A stretch of DNA of 64,000 nt from Paraburkholderia flagellata (GTDB lineage Bacteria; Pseudomonadota; Gammaproteobacteria; Burkholderiales; Burkholderiaceae). The notes under the pieces are model-generated. The model worked only from the letters and a program-made list of their open reading frames with translations. It did not search any database and was not told the DNA's origin. This document shows, one piece after another, positions 41,027 to 49,525 of this stretch. A program made the translations under genes and the position numbers. The first letter of the stretch is position 1; every line of letters starts with the position of its first letter. The DNA lies in contig NZ_JAJEJT010000003.1 in the NCBI RefSeq assembly GCF_021390645.1, positions 124,001 to 188,000 on the forward strand, in the 5' to 3' direction.

Positions 41027-41512
41027 ATGTTGCGAATGAAATTTATTTCAAGTTTGGCTTATATCCTTTTTGCATTGTTTACTATCGCGAATGCTCGCAG
41101 TGCAAGCGCATGTACGATTTCAGAGGATATGACGAGTAGCTTACCGCTCAACTCGACGGAGATTCAGAATTCAGATCGACTCAAAATTGCGGACATGATA
41201 TTCGCCGCGAAGCAGTGGTCTGACGTTGAAATTCGAGGTATTGTCTACGCGGGGGGGTATGTTAAAGAACGAAACCCAAAGGTTATAGCATCCGAGAGAG
41301 CGGCAGCGCTTAAAAGCTATCTGGTTCAGCTTGGCGTGAAGGAATCCAACATTTGGGTTGATACGAGAATCATCAAAGCACCCGATGTCGATGATAAGGG
41401 GAATGTCACGCTCGATCAGATTTCAGTCAGTCTCGTTCCCATATGTGACGGCGGGTGCGAGCGCCTTTGCGACGATCCGAGAGTGACGCCAAATAGCAAA
41501 GCTATCAAGTAA
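41027..41512 (+). CDS. Periplasmic OmpA-like-fold protein, candidate immunity
   Basis: 161 aa with a signal peptide (about 1-28, ending ARSASA). The mature domain resembles an OmpA-like peptidoglycan-binding fold: EIRGIVYAGGYVKERNP, ASERAAALKSYLVQLGV and NIWVDTRI. It starts 10 nt after the metallopeptidase stop with AGGGGA, so it is co-translated. By position it would be the immunity protein; export fits a toxin that acts in the periplasm. It ends with a cysteine-rich tail (CDGGCERLCDDP). Alternatively it is an envelope-stress lipoprotein-like accessory. Confidence 0.6.
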   Translation: MLRMKFISSLAYILFALFTIANARSASACTISEDMTSSLPLNSTEIQNSDRLKIADMIFAAKQWSDVEIRGIVYAGGYVKERNPKVIASERAAALKSYLVQLGVKESNIWVDTRIIKAPDVDDKGNVTLDQISVSLVPICDGGCERLCDDPRVTPNSKAIK

Positions 41513-41534
41513 GCGGGATACCTCGCATCGCACA

Positions 41535-41556
41535 CCCCGCTTCGGTGGGGCTTTTC
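41535..41556 (+). terminator. Intrinsic terminator after effector cassette
   Basis: Stem CCCCGC/GTGGGG (41535-41540 and 41545-41550) around TTCG, with one G-T wobble, followed by CTTTTC. It closes the PAAR-peptidase-immunity unit. Confidence 0.75.
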
Positions 41557-41710
41557 ATTCGAGCGTCAACCGTACCTGCTGTCGGCGAGGGTAACCGTGA
41601 ATAAATATAAAAATTAAAATCCAATATATCGCTCCGATCTCATTGTGGCTCGTCGAGCGCAGGCGATTTGCGAGCACGGGCTTGTTCATCGAGCCGGCAA
41701 GGATCGGGAA

Positions 41711-41773
41711 CAGAAAAGAAGACGGACCACTCATATTTATGGCGCGGCTGCACGCATGAGTGGGCCGTCTTCT
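41711..41773 (-). terminator. Strong minus-strand terminator of the GST-PNPOx operon
   Basis: Arms of 18 nt, AGAAGACGGACCACTCAT (41717-41734) and ATGAGTGGGCCGTCTTCT (41756-41773), pair at 17 of 18 positions with a 21-nt loop. It begins 8 nt after the PNPOx-fusion stop on the minus strand and is followed there by TTTTC. AT-rich DNA lies between it and the effector cassette. Confidence 0.85.
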
Positions 41774-41780
41774 ATGGCAG

Positions 41781-43823
41781 CTAAAGATCCAGCGTCACAC
41801 CATCCGCCGCCGGATGCCCGACGCAAACCAGCGCGTAGCCCGGCTCGACGTCGAATTCCGGCGCTTCGTCGTATTCCACGCTACCCTCGAGCACGCGCGC
41901 GGCGCAGGTCCCGCACATGCCGGAGCGGCAGTTGGACGCCGCGTTCGCGCCGCAGCGCTCGGCGGTATCGAGCAGCGAGCCCTGCTGCGGCGCCCAGTTC
42001 ACCGTTTTCCCTGTGCGGGCAAATGTCACCGGTCTGCCTGCTGACGCTTCACTCGTTACGGCGGCCTGGTCAGACGACGCACGCTTCAAACTCGACGGAC
42101 CGAACGCCTCGAACCGAATGCGCTCGTCGGCGATATTCAGCGCGCGCAGCCCGTCGTAGAGATCGCGCATGAACGCTTCAGGGCCACACAGATAGAAGTC
42201 GTAATCGTCGAACGGCAAGAAGCGGCGCAACGCATCGATGTTCACGCGGCCCGCGAGCCGGTCGCCAGCGGGCGAATCGTGCTGCGCGGCGCTATCGTAC
42301 AGATGCACCGACACGTTCGGATGCGCGCGTTCGATCTCGCGCAGTACAGCGGCGAACGGTCTTTCATGTTCACCGCGCGTTCCATGAAACACGTGGATAT
42401 GGCGCTGCGGTTCGAGTGCGAGCGCCGCGTCGAGCATGGCCAGCATCGGCGTGATGCCGATGCCTGCCGCCGCGAGCACGATCGCGCGCGGGCTGCGTGC
42501 GTCGAGCTTGAACGACCCGCGTGGCGCCAGCGTGTCGATCTGCGAGCCGATGCGTGCGCGTTCATGCAGCCAGCGCGACACCGCGCCGTCGCGCTTCACG
42601 CTGATCCGATAGCGCGCAGGATGCGCGGCATCGTGCGCCGCAGAAAGCGTATATGTGCGCATGAGTGGCTTGTCGGAATCAGGCGTGGCGACACGCAGCG
42701 GCAGGTACTGCCCGGCTTCGAACGGCGCGAGTGGCTGATCGTCCACGGGTTCGAAAGAGAATGAGCGGATCGTTGGAGATTCGTCGCGCATATCGGCCAC
42801 GCGCAACGTGCGCCATGTGGAGGCGTCGGCTTTTTTCGGTGCAGCCGCGGGCGAGTTTTCACTTAAAACCTGCTCGAACTGCGGCGCATACTCGACCGCC
42901 GTCCAGCGCAGCGGCAGCGCGCCTCGCACGCGCCGCGCCTCGTGCAGATGAAACCGCACGAGCCGCTGCGCCATCGGGAATTGCGCGATCTCCGGGCCGT
43001 CCCAGATCACTTCGGCGCGCACGGCGAGATAGAGCAGATCACCGCGCGCAAAATCGACGAACAGCAGTCCCGCGCGCGGATCGCGCAGCAGGTTGCCGAT
43101 TGTGTTGAAAAAATTGTTGCCGGTGAAGTCGGGCGCAGTCAGCGTGCGCTCGTTGTCTATCCGCACGAAGCCGGGCACGCCGCCGCGATGCGAGACATCC
43201 ACGCCGCGTCCCGCTGCGACTGCGTCACCGAGATTGGCGCTTGCGATAAAAAATGCGTCGGCGCGGGCAATCAGGGCGCGGTCTTCCTCCGATAACGAAT
43301 CAGCACGTTCGACCGAGGCGTTCGCCGGGACATTGCTGGCGAACGTCGGCTCACGTCCGTTGATGTACTTCGGGCAATTGCCGAAGCTTTGCTTGACCGC
43401 GAGCGTAACCACGTCGCCCTCGACCGCTTCGATCACGCCATTCACGCGGTTGCGCCGCCGCGTGTGCGGCTGGATGCCGAGCCCGCCAATACGGGCGCCC
43501 GGCACCCAGCTTCCTGCGAGCGGATCGCCCGGCAACGCGCCGCCGTCGATGCGCAGCGTGCGGCTGTCCGGCGTCGATACGAAGCCTGCCGTGTTCGCGC
43601 GCAGCGTCGCCCACGGCTGACCGCTTGCATCGACGCCGCCGAACACCATGAACGGCAGCATCGCGAAGAACGCGCGATGCTGGTCCGGCATGTAGTCGCG
43701 AATACCGCGCGAGCCGTTTGTGAGCGCGACGTCGGCGACGCCCGCACGTGATTGCGCCTCACGTTCGCCATCGTGAAATGGGCCGATCGCGTGGTAGGGA
43801 TTCGGTTCGGGGAGAGCGTTCAT
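41781..43823 (-). CDS. PNPOx-like / ferredoxin reductase / [2Fe-2S] ferredoxin fusion protein
   Basis: 680 aa with three parts. Residues about 45-215 form a split-barrel PNPOx-like FMN domain (DQHRAFFAMLPFMVFGGVD, GGLGIQPHTRRRNRVNG). Residues about 340-570 are an FAD/NAD(P)H reductase of the ferredoxin-reductase type (QYLPLRV, MRTYTLS, AAAGIGITPMLAML, FYLCGPEAFM). The C-terminus (about 600-680) is a plant-type ferredoxin with CGANAASNCRSGMCGTC and a final Cys in YALVCVG. It looks like a self-contained electron-transfer enzyme. It follows a GST gene by 33 nt. Function is unproved. Confidence 0.85.
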   Translation of the reverse strand: MNALPEPNPYHAIGPFHDGEREAQSRAGVADVALTNGSRGIRDYMPDQHRAFFAMLPFMVFGGVDASGQPWATLRANTAGFVSTPDSRTLRIDGGALPGDPLAGSWVPGARIGGLGIQPHTRRRNRVNGVIEAVEGDVVTLAVKQSFGNCPKYINGREPTFASNVPANASVERADSLSEEDRALIARADAFFIASANLGDAVAAGRGVDVSHRGGVPGFVRIDNERTLTAPDFTGNNFFNTIGNLLRDPRAGLLFVDFARGDLLYLAVRAEVIWDGPEIAQFPMAQRLVRFHLHEARRVRGALPLRWTAVEYAPQFEQVLSENSPAAAPKKADASTWRTLRVADMRDESPTIRSFSFEPVDDQPLAPFEAGQYLPLRVATPDSDKPLMRTYTLSAAHDAAHPARYRISVKRDGAVSRWLHERARIGSQIDTLAPRGSFKLDARSPRAIVLAAAGIGITPMLAMLDAALALEPQRHIHVFHGTRGEHERPFAAVLREIERAHPNVSVHLYDSAAQHDSPAGDRLAGRVNIDALRRFLPFDDYDFYLCGPEAFMRDLYDGLRALNIADERIRFEAFGPSSLKRASSDQAAVTSEASAGRPVTFARTGKTVNWAPQQGSLLDTAERCGANAASNCRSGMCGTCAARVLEGSVEYDEAPEFDVEPGYALVCVGHPAADGVTLDL

Positions 43824-43856
43824 GGCGGCCTCAAGGTGGCGACGCGCTCGTGCCGT

Positions 43857-44498
43857 TCAGGCGGCGAGCAGCCCGGCTTTCGTCGATGGCATCGGCACGA
43901 AGCCCGGCAACGCGGCGACGCGCTCGAGCCACGCGCGCAGATGCGGGTACGGATCGAGCGACACGCCGCCTTCCGGTGCATGCGCGATGTAGGTATGCGC
44001 GGCGATATCGGCGATCGTCACGTGATTGCCTGCGGCGAATGGCTTGTGCGCGAGTTCGGCATCGAGCAGCGGCAGCAGCGTCCTCGCGATTTCCTGCGCG
44101 CGCGCCAGATCGAGATCGCGCTTGAATACGTGCACGAGGCGTGCGGCACACGGCCCGAACGCAATCGGGCCGGCGGCGAGCGACAGCCAGCGTTGCACGG
44201 CTGCCGCGCCCAGCGCGTCGTCCGGCAACCACGGCGGATCGCCGTAACGCTTCGCCAGATAGACGAGAATCGCGTTCGAATCGAACAGCACCGTATCGCC
44301 ATCGACGATGGTCGGCACCTGCCCGAACGGATTGAGCTTCAGATACGCGTTCTGGCGGTGTTCGCCTGCGGCGAGGTCCACCGGCACGATCTCGAACGGC
44401 AGGTCAAGCATGGACAGGAACAGCCGCACGCGGTGCCCGTGACCGGAAAGCAGCGTGGTGTACAGGCGGATCGGCGTGGCGGGACGGACAGCGGGCAT
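43857..44498 (-). CDS. Glutathione S-transferase family protein
   Basis: 213 aa from ATG 44498, which has GGAGA at a good distance; ATG 44504 lies too close to it. N-terminal domain with GHGHRVRLFLSML, cis-Pro in GQVPTIVDG and DSNAILVYLAKRY; the C-terminal helical domain ends ERVAALPGF. Co-transcribed with the PNPOx/ferredoxin reductase fusion and divergent from a LysR gene, a layout that suggests inducible detoxification or electrophile response. Confidence 0.9.
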   Translation of the reverse strand: MPAVRPATPIRLYTTLLSGHGHRVRLFLSMLDLPFEIVPVDLAAGEHRQNAYLKLNPFGQVPTIVDGDTVLFDSNAILVYLAKRYGDPPWLPDDALGAAAVQRWLSLAAGPIAFGPCAARLVHVFKRDLDLARAQEIARTLLPLLDAELAHKPFAAGNHVTIADIAAHTYIAHAPEGGVSLDPYPHLRAWLERVAALPGFVPMPSTKAGLLAA

Positions 44499-44509
44499 CG
44501 GCATTCTCC

Positions 44510-44596
44510 ATTACAAAAGTGCCGCGGGAAGAAGCGGCAAGGAGCGCTCAGAGTAAGCAATGGCTGCACGCGCGAGAAGACTGCTAAGCTTGTAAT
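44510..44596. promoter_or_regulatory. Divergent GST/LysR promoter region
   Basis: ATTACAA (44510-44516) and TTGTAAT (44590-44596) are reverse complements on the two sides of the gap, one near each gene start. They may be two half sites or separate sites for the LysR protein encoded at 44626. No further support. Confidence 0.3.
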
Positions 44597-44625
44597 CATT
44601 TTCTACCTAAAGTGGACAATCGCCG

Positions 44626-45570
44626 ATGACCGACGTGCGCGACGTGAATCTGAACCGGCTAGCGGTGTTCGTTGCCGTGGTCGAAGCGGGATCGCTGACA
44701 GCGGCGGCCGAGCGGCTCGGCATTGCCAAGACCATGGTCAGCGCGCATATGCAGCGGCTCGAACGCGAGATCGGCGCGAGCCTGATCGCGCGCACCACGC
44801 GGCGTCTGTCCGTAACCGACGCGGGGCGCGCGTTTTACGACGCCAGCTGCCGCATTCTGCAGATGACGGAAGAGGCGCTATCGGCGGCGTCAGGCGAGGC
44901 TTCGCCCGCGCGCGGTGCGCTGCGGGTGAGCGCGCCTGTCGATTACGGCGCACAGGTCGTCGCGCCCGCGCTCGTCGATCTGCGCGGCGCCTATCCGGAG
45001 CTGGAAATCGAACTGGTCTGTGCCGATCACTACGTCGATCTGATCGGCGAGGGCATCGATCTGGCCGTGCGGTTGGGCAATCTGCCGGACTCGAACTACC
45101 GCTCGGTGAAACTCGGCAGCTATGTGCGGTGGCTGGTCGCGAGCCCCGCGTTCGTCGCGCGGCACGGCATGCCGAAGTCGCTGAAGGCACTGGCGTCCTT
45201 GCCGCATATCGCAATGACGGTGCTGCGGCATCCGTCGACGCTCGAGTTGACGCGCGACGCCGGGCGGCTCGCTGCGGGCCGCGTCGCCCACGACAAAGCC
45301 GTGCGCCGCGTGCGCTGCGTGAACGCGTTGAGCGTGAACACGGCCACCTCTGCACGCGCCGCGGTCCTCGCGGGAGGCGGCTTTGCAGGGCTGACCGATT
45401 TCTCGACCCGGGCCGATGTGGCGTCTGGCGCCCTCGTGCGGTTGCTGCCCGAGTGGTCCGGCGTGCCTTCGAACGTGCAGGCCGTGTTTGCGCCGACGAG
45501 CTATCCGTCGGGCAAGGTGCGCGCGGTCATCGAAGCGCTGAAGGCGCGGGTCGCGACAGGCGCAGCGTGA
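44626..45570 (+). CDS. LysR family transcriptional regulator
   Basis: 314 aa. HTH near the start (LNRLAVFVAVVEAGSLTAAAERLGIAKTMVSAHMQRLE), RTTRRLSVTDAG and a CrgA-like effector domain (LEIELVCADHYVDLIGEGIDLAVRLG). Divergent from the GST/PNPOx operon, and most likely its regulator. Convergent with the glycosyltransferase gene. Confidence 0.92.
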   Translation: MTDVRDVNLNRLAVFVAVVEAGSLTAAAERLGIAKTMVSAHMQRLEREIGASLIARTTRRLSVTDAGRAFYDASCRILQMTEEALSAASGEASPARGALRVSAPVDYGAQVVAPALVDLRGAYPELEIELVCADHYVDLIGEGIDLAVRLGNLPDSNYRSVKLGSYVRWLVASPAFVARHGMPKSLKALASLPHIAMTVLRHPSTLELTRDAGRLAAGRVAHDKAVRRVRCVNALSVNTATSARAAVLAGGGFAGLTDFSTRADVASGALVRLLPEWSGVPSNVQAVFAPTSYPSGKVRAVIEALKARVATGAA

Positions 45571-45699
45571 GCGCGCGTTTCCGTCTTTGCGTCGGCGCGA
45601 TTTCGTAGTTCGCGTGACTGGAGCAAGCGTTGTGCTGCCAGTGCTGTGACGCTCGACGAAGCCCGGCGGCCCGGCGCTCCTTGCTTCAATGACGCGCTT

Positions 45700-46755
45700 T
45701 CAGAGATCGAAGGATCGGGGCAGGGCCCCTGCGTTTGCTGTCGTCCCGGTTCCCCCGAAAGGCGAGTCGAAAGGCGCGATTTCGATTTCCGGATTGACGA
45801 GGTCGTTGTCACGCTCGTGCTGCTCGGTCCAGATCTGGCTATCGGGAAACCAGAATGCGCTTTCGCGCGGCGGCACGACGAGCCTCACCCGCAGCGACGG
45901 ATTGAAGATCTTGGACCACGCCGAGAGATAGGAGGGCGTCTTGATCAAATGCCCGCAATTGGCGAGCAGCAGGCTCGCGACCAGCGCTTCGCGGCCGATG
46001 GCGAGTCCGGGATGTCCGCTGAAGTGCACGGGCTTCTCACCGCTCGCGAGCAGCGTGGCAGGCGCGACGTTGACGGGCACACCGAAGCCCCACTTCAGGA
46101 AGAAGTCGAGAAAAGCCTGCTCATCGCTCGAGACGAAGATGTTGGTGAGATGGCGATCGTCCGCAAGTGTTTTCTCGACCATTTGGCAAAACGCACGCCA
46201 GTCGACCGGATGGGCCTCGAACTTTTTATCCGTGCCGCGAAAATGAACGCCCAGCGTCGAAGCACCGATATCGAGCCGCTCGCTGATGCGCTCGACTTCC
46301 TCGCGGATCGATTCGCTTGGCCGGAAGTTCGACAGGAACAGCGTACTCGCGCGCGCAAGCCCGAGACCGGCTTCGTAGCGGCGAAAGCCAAGATCGCCGA
46401 GATCGCGCACGATCGACGTTCGCAAACCAGAGCGGGTAGCCTCTGGCACGGCCGACGGCGCGAGGTTTTCAAAGCATTCGGATAGCCAGTCGATTTTGCC
46501 TTGCGGGTCGCCATAACTCCCGCCACGCGCCGAAATGACGGGCCTCAGACGCTTCTCATCGCAGTGCAGAAGGATGCACAAGACGATCTGCATGACGGAA
46601 AAGAAGCCCGAACTTGCGCGGATCTCTATGACGAAGTGGCCACGGTTGAAGTGTTGTCTGGCATGCAGGGAAAGACGGGCTGGTGTATTGAGCGCGTTCT
46701 TCAAGTCTTCGCTGCGCCGCACCTGTCTCGCGAAATCAATAAGGTTTCTGAACAT
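45700..46755 (-). CDS. Fucosyltransferase-like (NodZ/GT23-type) glycosyltransferase
   Basis: 351 aa. The motif GVHFRGTDKKF (H171, R173, D176) is the nucleotide-sugar binding HxRxTD block of NodZ/FUT8-like O- or alpha-1,6-fucosyltransferases. FVSSDEQAFLDFF is the second typical block, and LASLLLANCGHLIKTPSYLSAWSKIFNP the third. The acceptor is unknown; a role in surface polysaccharide is possible. ATG 46755 has AAGGGA; a GTG start at 46902 would add 49 low-complexity residues. Gene is alone, with long gaps on its 5' side. Confidence 0.65.
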   Translation of the reverse strand: MFRNLIDFARQVRRSEDLKNALNTPARLSLHARQHFNRGHFVIEIRASSGFFSVMQIVLCILLHCDEKRLRPVISARGGSYGDPQGKIDWLSECFENLAPSAVPEATRSGLRTSIVRDLGDLGFRRYEAGLGLARASTLFLSNFRPSESIREEVERISERLDIGASTLGVHFRGTDKKFEAHPVDWRAFCQMVEKTLADDRHLTNIFVSSDEQAFLDFFLKWGFGVPVNVAPATLLASGEKPVHFSGHPGLAIGREALVASLLLANCGHLIKTPSYLSAWSKIFNPSLRVRLVVPPRESAFWFPDSQIWTEQHERDNDLVNPEIEIAPFDSPFGGTGTTANAGALPRSFDL

Positions 46756-46925
46756 GCCATGTCCCTTCGATCCAGGTGACGGAGATGACTGTGCGAGCGG
46801 GGTGCTCGCGGTCGATTCCGTCGACGGATCCGCTTTTAACTGCGTTAGCAACGATTCGGGGGGAGACGTATGTTTGCCGACGATAGCTTGATCGTCGTAC
46901 ACGCTTGGGCTGGCTGGTTATTTGG

Positions 46926-46955
46926 CATCCTAAGCGGTTGAGGCATTCTAGGATG
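46926..46955. promoter_or_regulatory. Inverted repeat in the gap upstream of the GT gene
   Basis: Perfect 7-bp arms CATCCTA (46926-46932) and TAGGATG (46949-46955) with a 16-nt spacer. It lies between two minus-strand genes (GT upstream region and the end of the LolA-like gene), so it could be an operator for the GT gene or a weak terminator. Confidence 0.3.
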
Positions 46956-47022
46956 TCATGTTTACGCGTCGATTAAACTGAGGATTAAGTGATATCGCCA
47001 GTGCCATTCATTGCTTGCGCGT

Positions 47023-47619
47023 TCAGGCAAACGGCCTGAGCTGCGAATCGGGCACGTCGATGCGCAGGTTCTCCATCAGCACCGTTTCGATCGGCTCGCG
47101 CGACTCGCCTTCGCTCACGACCTTGATGGGCAGCCCATGGCTCAAGTCGAACCACAACTCATAACGGAACACGCTGGCCGCAAGTTGTCCAGGCCGGCAC
47201 GTCACGATCACATGCGCCGTCTCGCGCGCGCCGATCGTCTCAGCACCGGCGACCTGCGTGTCGCCATGCTGTTGAAGCTCACGGACATTGACGAGCAGTG
47301 CGCCGACATCGGACTCGTCGACGCGATGGCCCTGCGGGCTCTGGATCATGTGATTGTCGGGGCTCAGCGTGAGCCTCGGAAACCTGTCGATACCGAATGG
47401 CCAAAGCTTGACCTTCCCCGATTCAGGGCTGAAGGTGAGTGTCGCGCCAGCATGCGGCCGAATGAAGTCCATCCGAACGAAACCCGGCTTGCGATAGCCA
47501 TAAAGTACCTCGACCGTTTCCGCTCCCGCCGAGGTCGATTTCAGCGTGACCTGATAGTTTGCGAGCGCATCGAAGCGGGCCTGCGCGACGGCCACGAAAT
47601 CGCGGTCTGGGAGCGTCAT
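47023..47619 (-). CDS. LolA-fold-like hypothetical protein
   Basis: 198 aa. Composition and pattern fit a LolA/LppX half-barrel: ALANYQVTLKSTSAG, EVLYGYRKPGFVRMDFIRP, GATLTFSPESGKVKLWP, YELWFDLSHGLPIKVVSE. Proteins of this type bind lipids or lipoproteins in the periplasm, but no signal peptide is visible here, so the location is uncertain. ATG 47619 has AGGAGG. Divergent from an SRPBCC-family gene and possibly functionally linked to it. Confidence 0.6.
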   Translation of the reverse strand: MTLPDRDFVAVAQARFDALANYQVTLKSTSAGAETVEVLYGYRKPGFVRMDFIRPHAGATLTFSPESGKVKLWPFGIDRFPRLTLSPDNHMIQSPQGHRVDESDVGALLVNVRELQQHGDTQVAGAETIGARETAHVIVTCRPGQLAASVFRYELWFDLSHGLPIKVVSEGESREPIETVLMENLRIDVPDSQLRPFA

Positions 47620-47723
47620 CGCCGCCTCCTATACTCGAACGTGCAAGATGGGTCATTCTGGAGCACGGCTTCGCGCCACGCAATGCACACCTGGCCGTAA
47701 CGCAAACAAGGAGGAAGCGAACG

Positions 47724-48227
47724 ATGGCGGAGTTCCGTCTGACTACCTCGTGGTGCATCGAGGCGCCGCTGCAGCCGGTGTGGGACGCGATCCACGATTC
47801 GATGAACTGGCCGAGGTGGTGGAAGAATGTCGAAGCGGTGCGCGAGTTGCAGGCGGGCGAGACAGACGGTCTAGGCGCCGTGCATCGTTACACGTGGAAG
47901 GGTGTGCTGCCTTATCGCGTGATCATCGACGTTCGCGTGACGCGCGTCACACCGCTCGTGGCGCTGGAAGGCGAGGCCAGCGGCACGCTGGAAGGCGTGG
48001 GGCGCTGGCATTTCGCAGCCGACGGCAGCCGCACGACGGTGCGATACGACTGGCACGTCAGGACGGCCAGTGCGTGGATGAGCGCGGTTGCGTTCGCGCC
48101 GCTCGCGCGGCTGGTATTCCGCTGGAATCACGATTCGATCATGCGCGAAGGGGGCCTCGCGCTCGCGCGTCTGCTCGAGGCACGTCTTGTCGATTGCAGC
48201 GCCGAACGCAGCACCGAGCCGCGATAA
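47724..48227 (+). CDS. SRPBCC family protein (polyketide cyclase-like)
   Basis: 167 aa, START/Bet v1-like fold that binds small hydrophobic ligands. N-terminal TSWCIEAPLQPVWDAIHDSMNWPRWWKNVE, central VRVTRVTPLVALEGEASGTLEG and C-terminal long helix (MREGGLALARLLEARL). AAGGAGG before ATG 47724; the upstream open frame is non-coding. Precedes the bacterioferritin-like and ABC genes in the same direction. No enzymatic role can be assigned. Confidence 0.8.
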   Translation: MAEFRLTTSWCIEAPLQPVWDAIHDSMNWPRWWKNVEAVRELQAGETDGLGAVHRYTWKGVLPYRVIIDVRVTRVTPLVALEGEASGTLEGVGRWHFAADGSRTTVRYDWHVRTASAWMSAVAFAPLARLVFRWNHDSIMREGGLALARLLEARLVDCSAERSTEPR

Positions 48228-48296
48228 GTGCAACAATCGAACCCGTTGGCGCGTTTGCACACGTTTTCCGCACGATTTCTGCGAGAAGGAGGAGTG

Positions 48297-48347
48297 ATGA
48301 ACCATTCCCACCGCTTACTTGCCTTGCATGGGAGGCAACATGACTGA
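48297..48347 (+). CDS. 16-codon leader ORF, His-rich
   Basis: MNHSHRLLALHGRQHD has an excellent ribosome-binding site (AAGGAGGAG) and ends 4 nt inside the next coding region (TGA 48345-48347; ATG 48340). Four of its 16 residues are His. Such a layout suggests translational coupling or a leader peptide upstream of the ferritin-like gene. Confidence 0.4.
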   Translation: MNHSHRLLALHGRQHD

Positions 48348-48816
48348 GATCGAAAAGGAGCCGGTCGTCGCAGTGCTGAACAGGATTCTCGAATCCGAGC
48401 TGGCGGGCGTGGTGCGGTACACGCACTATTCGTTCCTGGTGTTCGGCTTCGGGCGCATTCCGATCGTCTCCTGGCTGCGGCAGCAGGCGGACGAATCGCT
48501 CTTGCATGCGCAGCAGGCCGGCGAATGGATCACGACGCTCGGCGCGTATCCATCGCTCGAAATCGGTCCGTTGCTCGACTCTCACACGTTCGATATCGGG
48601 TCGATCCTGCGCGAATCGCTCGAAGCGGAACAGATCGCGCTCGGTCTTTACCGCGAACTGCTCTCGCTCGTGGCAGACCGCTCGGTTGCGCTCGAAGAAT
48701 ACGCGCGCCAGATGATCCAGGTCGAGGAGCTGCATGCGGGCGAGGTCGACAAGATGCTGCGCCGCCCGGGCTCGACCACGACCTCGCCGCAGCACGGCAT
48801 GGGGCTCGCCGAATAG
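48340..48816 (+). CDS. Bacterioferritin-like ferritin family protein
   Basis: 158-aa four-helix bundle. Candidate di-iron ligands are in the expected order: E20 (ESELAGVVRY), E53 and H56 (ADESLLHAQQ), E97 (EAEQIALGLY) and E129/E130 with H132 (VEELHAGEV). Helices have the ferritin-like spacing. Bacterioferritins store iron or protect against oxidants; no haem Met can be assigned with confidence. Start ATG 48340 with GGAGG. Its stop lies 20 nt before the ABC ATPase gene, so it may be part of the same transcript. Confidence 0.85.
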   Translation: MTEIEKEPVVAVLNRILESELAGVVRYTHYSFLVFGFGRIPIVSWLRQQADESLLHAQQAGEWITTLGAYPSLEIGPLLDSHTFDIGSILRESLEAEQIALGLYRELLSLVADRSVALEEYARQMIQVEELHAGEVDKMLRRPGSTTTSPQHGMGLAE

Positions 48817-48835
48817 GCGCGCTATCTGGCTCGAT

Positions 48836-49522
48836 ATGCTGACGCTCGCCAATGTGTCGAAGCACTACGACGGCACCACGCCGCGCAACGTGCTGCGCGG
48901 CGTGAATCTCGAACTGGGCTCAGGCGAGTGTGTCGCGATCATGGGCGAATCGGGCGCGGGCAAATCGACGCTGCTCAATCTCGCGGCCGGACTCGACCGG
49001 CCGGATGCGGGGCACATCGTCTTCGACGGAAACGATCTCACCGCGCTCGACGACGACGCTGCCACCCTGCAGCGCCGCCAGAAAATGGGCTTCGTGTTCC
49101 AGGCGTTCCATGTGCTGCCGAACCTCTCGGCGGCGCAAAACGTTGCGCTACCGCTGCTCCTGAACGGCTTGCGCGCGAAAGACGCGCCGGCGCGCGTGTC
49201 GTTGGTACTGCAGGCGGTCGGGCTCGGCGGGCGCGAGCACGCGTTGCCGCGCGAACTGTCGGGTGGCGAATTGCAGCGCGTGGCGATCGCGCGTGCGCTC
49301 GTGCATCAGCCGCGTCTCGTGCTGGCCGACGAGCCCACCGGCAATCTCGATCACGACACGGCGATGCGCATCCTCGCGCTGCTGCGCGATCTGGCGCAAA
49401 AGAACGGCGCGGGCGTGCTGCTCGCGACGCACTCGGCCGCCGTCGCGGCTGCCGCCGACCGCGTGCTGCGGCTCACGCCCGACGGGCTCGAGCCGTACGC
49501 ACCGGGCGCAGGCGGCGCGTAG
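48836..49522 (+). CDS. ABC transporter ATP-binding protein (AttE/LolD-like)
   Basis: 228-aa ATPase of the MacB/LolD clade. Walker A GESGAGKST (37-45), Q-loop QAFHVLPNL, signature LSGGE (141-145), Walker B LVLADE (161-166) and H-loop H199. The permease starts 3 nt after its stop (ATG 49526). With the fused FtsX-type permease and the AttH-like protein it matches the attEFGH layout (attE-attFG-attH), first described in Agrobacterium. A lipid- or envelope-related job is inferred from the clade. Confidence 0.9.
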   Translation: MLTLANVSKHYDGTTPRNVLRGVNLELGSGECVAIMGESGAGKSTLLNLAAGLDRPDAGHIVFDGNDLTALDDDAATLQRRQKMGFVFQAFHVLPNLSAAQNVALPLLLNGLRAKDAPARVSLVLQAVGLGGREHALPRELSGGELQRVAIARALVHQPRLVLADEPTGNLDHDTAMRILALLRDLAQKNGAGVLLATHSAAVAAAADRVLRLTPDGLEPYAPGAGGA

Positions 49523-49525
49523 GCG

